From contig NC_034014.1 in the NCBI RefSeq assembly GCF_000346465.2, positions 24,651,297 through 24,715,296 on the forward strand: DNA of 64,000 nucleotides. The letters are read 5' to 3'. Numbering within the stretch: the first letter of the stretch is position 1; each line of letters begins with the position of its first letter. The position numbers and the translations under genes were made by a program. This DNA is from Prunus persica. Its lineage: Eukaryota; Streptophyta; Magnoliopsida; Rosales; Rosaceae. The notes under the pieces are model-generated. The model searched no databases and was not told where the DNA came from. It was given only the letters and a program-made list of their open reading frames with translations. Of this stretch, positions 59,930-64,000 are shown in pieces.

Positions 59930-61678
59930 TGCCCCTGCGTCTTAAATACTGCGTGGGTATCGCTATTTTTTATTCTGGACGACGACGTGGGTTCCAAAAC
60001 CTTCTCGGCCCATATCCGTCAGGCTTTGCTTTATGGGTTCAATTCAACCAATCGTTTGGGCTTTTGTATTTTTAATTTTTAATTTTTGTTTCCCTGATCT
60101 ATTCATCAGCCCAATAGCTATGGATCAATTGGTCCAAGATAATTCATGGTTGCTAATTTTGGGTTTTTAAGGTCTTTGGAGCTTCAAACCGCACCCAGAA
60201 GAGACGGCCTCACATCTCTGGCCAACTGACTTAATATGTCACGTTTGAGACTTTTTAGCATCCCATATTTATTTAATTTCTTTGGGCCAAATTTGACCGA
60301 ATGAATGAGCGGCGTCATTTCTTCAGAATCATAAGCTGATGGGCCATGCAAGAGCCGAATGATCACTTGGCCCATTTCAGGCCCAAAAGGCCACTATTGT
60401 TTGCCAACCTTGTAAAAGATGGGACACAAAGCAAATTGGCGGGACAATGACAAAACAAGAGTACAAATATTTGAGCATCTAGCCGTACAAATTAAGCCAA
60501 CACAATATTCGAGTAAACATCGAATCTCTCCTGGAATTATAGCAAACAAATTCTCATGTCCCAAAATCCTCCTCCACAGTAAGCAACTTTTAGGCTTTCG
60601 GCTAAAAGCAAATCCCTCAATTACTTGGTTTAGACTTGAGAGAGAGAGAGAGAGAGAGAGAGCTCTCTGTCTATACATAATATATTCATAAATTATGAAA
60701 CTTTTCCCTCCCTCCCTCCTTTTTTTTTTTCTTTTTTCTTTTCTGGGTTTTTGTTTAAAAGTTTTAAAAATGTATATACATGTCCTTATTTCATGGTTGG
60801 TCTTTTCAGAGCTGTATATAATTGACCAAAGCAGGGAAAGATAAAAAGCAAACAAGCTAAGCAAAGGGTTGGCGACCAGAATGGACACAACAAGTACGAA
60901 GAGGTTGTAATCCAACACCAATACAAAAGCAAACAACCAAAACAACAACAACAACAACAAAAACAAAGTTGATCATTCAACCACTTATGTGTATGTATTT
61001 TGTGTCTGCTTTCTTTCTGGTTTCTCATTCATTTTTGTACCAAACTTGCTTTTCCAAAACGCAATGCGGCTGCAGAAGAGAATAATATATTACCATAAAA
61101 AAACTAAAGAAATACACATGTAGAGCAGTTTTAATTTAAATTATTGAAGAAAATAAATTGATCGGACGGATAAGATAAAGCAGGGTTGATATTCAACGGT
61201 GCTGATTCAGAAACCGCGTTGAAAAATGCATGTCAAAGTCAAATAAATTAATTTAGGGGATTAATTTAATTATATATAAAAAATCATGTGTGAAACAAAG
61301 ACTTATTTAGGACTAAGTACCAACTAGTCTACAAATACATGTCAAAGCGAAAGATAAGAAAACGTATAAAATCTAAAATTACCCAGTAAATTTCTGACAG
61401 CTGCCCGAACTCTAGAAATTGTTCATTAGAAAGGAGCAAGGGGCTGCACGGTGAAGCTGCCCGAAATCTCCGCGGGCAGGTCCGAACTCCGAGACCCATT
61501 AGTCCCACTGCCTGCCTCTACTTAGATTGCCTACGCACATAAACACATTCATTGTAGCCTAAGCCACTGCTGGTTCTCTGCCCATCACCACCATATCCAT
61601 CGCCGTTGGAAGGTGGCTCTGGAGGAAGTGATCTCAGGCCACCTTTCAATGCGATAAGGATAGAGTGAGTTTGGGGAG
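59930..61678. other. Intergenic region between eL36 and XBAT31 genes
   Basis: No gene recognised. Contains a (GA)n run at 60638-60662, a (CAA)n run near 60940-60960 and pyrimidine-rich sequence near 60700-60745. A repeated GCTGCCCGAA word at 61402 and 61458 lies in the XBAT31 upstream region. A 190-codon minus-strand ORF over 60394-60966 is a low-complexity leucine-rich frame. Confidence 0.45.
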
Positions 61679-62472
61679 ATGGGTCAGGGACTGAGTTGCA
61701 GAGAGACCCCTCAAAGTGGACTATTTGGACCTCTCCAGGATGGAGAATTGGAGCTCGTTGAGGCTATGCTGGAAGCAGACCCAAGTGTTTTTCAGCAGAG
61801 GAAAGGTCGTGCGAGGTTGTCTGCGTTGCATGTAGCTGCTGTTGAGGGTCAGATCGAGGTGGGTTTTGTTTCTTATTGATTGGTTTTTGGTGGATTCTTT
61901 CTGGGATTTAGTTTTTTTTTTTTCTTTCTCTTTATTAATGGTGTTGATGGGTTTAGATTATGAGATTTGTTTGTGGTGCTTGGTCTGATGATAAGTTCAG
62001 GTTCTCTCTCTGCTTTTGGATCGGTCTGTTATCAATCCGGATGTGGTAGATCGACATAAACTGGTAATGGGATTTTGTTTTTGATGCTTTTTGTCAATCA
62101 AGAACAGTTCTTTTGGATGCTTTTGAGTTTTGATTCTTTTTTTTTCTTACGTGGTTTTGAACTGTTTTTCTATGTGATCGGTTTTAGACCCCGTTGATGT
62201 TGGCTGCAATAAACGGGAGGATCGCTTGCGTCCAAAAGCTTATCCAAGCTGGAGCAAATGTATGTTCTTTTCCTTTTGTGTACAGTTTCTACTTGAACTA
62301 CTAATTAGATATGCTGATCATGGGGTTTGTGTGTGTGTAATTGTTAGATATTGATGTTTGATTCCCTGAATGGAAGAACCTGCCTGCATTATGCTGCCTA
62401 CTATGGTCATGCAGACTGCCTCCAAGCCATTCTTTCTGCTGCCCATTCCTCCCCTGTAGCAAGTTCTTGGTT

Positions 62473-62510
<38 letters not shown>

Positions 62511-64000
62511 GATTTTTTTTTGGGGTCAAAATCTCATGACTGGTGTTTAATTTACGTTGGATGGCATTGACAGGGGATTTTCAAGATTTGTGAACATAAG
62601 AGATGCAGGTGGTGCAACCCCATTGCATTTAGCAGCCCGCCAAAGTCGGCCAGAGTGCGTTCATGCTCTTTTAGACAATGGGGCTCTTGTTTGTGCTTCA
62701 ACTGGTGGATATGGGTAATTATCTATAGTTGTGACCTGGTATGATAGATCAATAGTAGTAATTTTCCAGTGTGATTGATGCAACTACCATATATATATGC
62801 AGCTACCCTGGAAGCACACCGCTTCACTTAGCTGCACGTGGTGGATCTTTAGATTGTGTCCGAGAGTTACTTGCTTGGGGTGCAGATCGGCTTCAATTAG
62901 ATGCATCTGGGTAACCTTCCTTAAATGGATAGTGTGAATATTTGATTCTACAATAAATTATGCATCTTGACATGTTTGAAATACTATGCAGTCCATATTA
63001 GTCAATAAAGATGAGTATCATTTGCTTGTCATGACGTTTAACGAACTGTTGCATTTTAAAGAACAAGTAGATTCCTAATTAGGAATGGCTCATTTCTTTT
63101 ATTCCTAAGTCCTTATCGCTGCTAGCTATCTGCACACCAGTAAAAATGTGAGTTTACTATTAGTGTTTAGAGTTGATCCTATTTTGTAGGTTGAAATACT
63201 GCAAAATCATTGGCATCACAAAATGAATGAAGCCTCTAATTCCACAAGTCTTCCATCCTTAAGTTATAAATGCTCCGCTTTAGGTAAAAGAAGGACTCGA
63301 TTGTTTGTTGGTATGTTGTCATGATATTATAAAATTGTTCTCTGCAGGAGATTACCGTATACAGTTGCTCTGAGGCGCAAGCATCGAGCTTGCGCAGCTG
63401 TACTCAACCCTTCATCAGCGGAGCCTCTTGTTTGGCCATCACCTTTGAAGTTCATCAGCGAGCTTAATCCAGAGGCTAAAGCTTTGTTAGAAAGGGCGTT
63501 AACAGAAGCAAACATGGAGAGGGAGAAAGCTATCTTGAAGGAGGCAGTAAACTCACTTCCATCTCCTTTGCATTCAGATGCAGAGACTGATGATAATGCC
63601 TCTGAGGTAAATGTGCCTTCTCTTCTTGTTTAGTTTTTCATATTTTTTGTGATTGGTCAATAGAAAGGATTTAAAATCTATTTGTTTGTCTCGGAATTAT
63701 TGACAGAATTTCAGGATTGAATGTATATGACTCTTGAAAAGAACTTATGAATGAGCACTTTTTTTTCCATTTTATGCCAAACACAATTGTATGACGAATT
63801 TGTTGGTTGTGATGATCTTATGTCTTTTTCTAGTATAATAGTGCCTCTGTGCACAGATGCAATGAAATCTTTAGTAGAACTCAATTCTTGGGCAATGCAT
63901 GTAGCTTTCTTATTCACTGGTGAATTCATATCAAACAGGCTAGCGATGTGGATCTATGCTGCATATGCTTTGACCAGTTATGCACAATTGAGGTCGGACC
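61679..64000 (+). CDS. XBAT31: XBAT31-type ankyrin-repeat RING E3 ubiquitin ligase, 3' end outside window
   Basis: Eight exons seen (61679-61858, 62001-62063, 62188-62259, 62348-62469, 62574-62714, 62803-62910, 63348-63606, 63939 onwards), about 335 residues before the window ends. MGQGLSCRETPQSG, with Gly2 and Cys7 as possible myristoylation and palmitoylation sites, is followed by five or so ankyrin repeats (SALHVAAVEGQIE, TPLMLAAINGRIACV, TCLHYAAYYGHADCL, TPLHLAARQSRPECV, TPLHLAARGGSLDCV). A linker (SAEPLVWPSPLKFISELNPEA) leads to the first half of a RING (LCCICFDQLCTIEV), cut by the window edge. The layout equals XBAT31, which in Arabidopsis regulates thermosensory growth by ubiquitinating ELF3; the same role here is inferred. 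Exon 4 ends in TG|gt before a (CT) run, with Trp formed across the junction. Confidence 0.93.

Noticed and set aside
60394..60966. 190-codon minus-strand ORF
   Set aside because: Low-complexity hydrophobic start from CAA repeats and a GA-repeat segment; no family match.
1..64000. CRISPR arrays, bacterial operons, plasmid or phage features
   Set aside because: The DNA is clearly plant nuclear; repeats present are microsatellites and transposon ends, with no regularly spaced repeat array.

Overview
This window is nuclear DNA from a eudicot plant. The genes have many introns with AT-rich GT-AG borders, the intergenic space is long and AT-rich, dinucleotide (GA/CT)n tracts are frequent, and several miniature transposons are present. 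Every recognisable protein is a standard angiosperm family. A rosid, possibly a woody Rosaceae-like species, would fit, but that is an impression and not something the sequence proves. A 100-base run of N (12530-12629) marks an assembly gap inside one gene.

Layout, left to right. 129-203 (-): a possible first exon of a gene cut by the left edge. 469-2046 (+): organelle RRM protein. 3232-3303 (+): tRNA-His(GTG). 4422-4535 (+): 37-residue OST4 subunit. 5143-8893 (-): FUSC-like membrane protein. 12374-16448 (-): SAWADEE-domain protein, interrupted by the gap. 19102-21835 (+): cytosolic HSP70 with a heat-shock element and TATA box. 23856-26044 (-): HSP20-like nuclear-type protein. 26-35.6 kb: transposon-rich gene desert (a hAT MITE and a Harbinger-like remnant with LINE debris). 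35.7-38.5 kb (+): three tandem ATL-type RING-H2 ligases. 39496-40041 (+): a fourth, more distant RING-H2 gene. 42026-44220 (+): GT14 glucuronosyltransferase. 44409-44482 (-): tRNA-Val(AAC). 45337-48003 (+): DP-type partner of E2F. 49211-50525 (+): Dof transcription factor. 50.5-58.7 kb: gene-poor. 58667-59742 (-): ribosomal protein eL36. 61679-64000 (+): XBAT31-type ankyrin-RING ligase running off the right edge.

The genes do not form a pathway. The only functional groupings are the recent ATL array and the loose neighbourhood of HSP70 and an HSP20-like gene. I found no convincing new multi-gene system. The most interesting points are: loss of the conserved RING tryptophan in the middle ATL copy; an overlooked first exon of the HSP20-like gene with two acceptors 11 nt apart that switch between an N-terminal extension and a short upstream ORF; a SAWADEE protein that lacks a homeodomain and carries repeated basic motifs; and several transposon insertions with readable target-site duplications. 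Exon borders were placed by hand from splice consensus, reading-frame continuity and family similarity.
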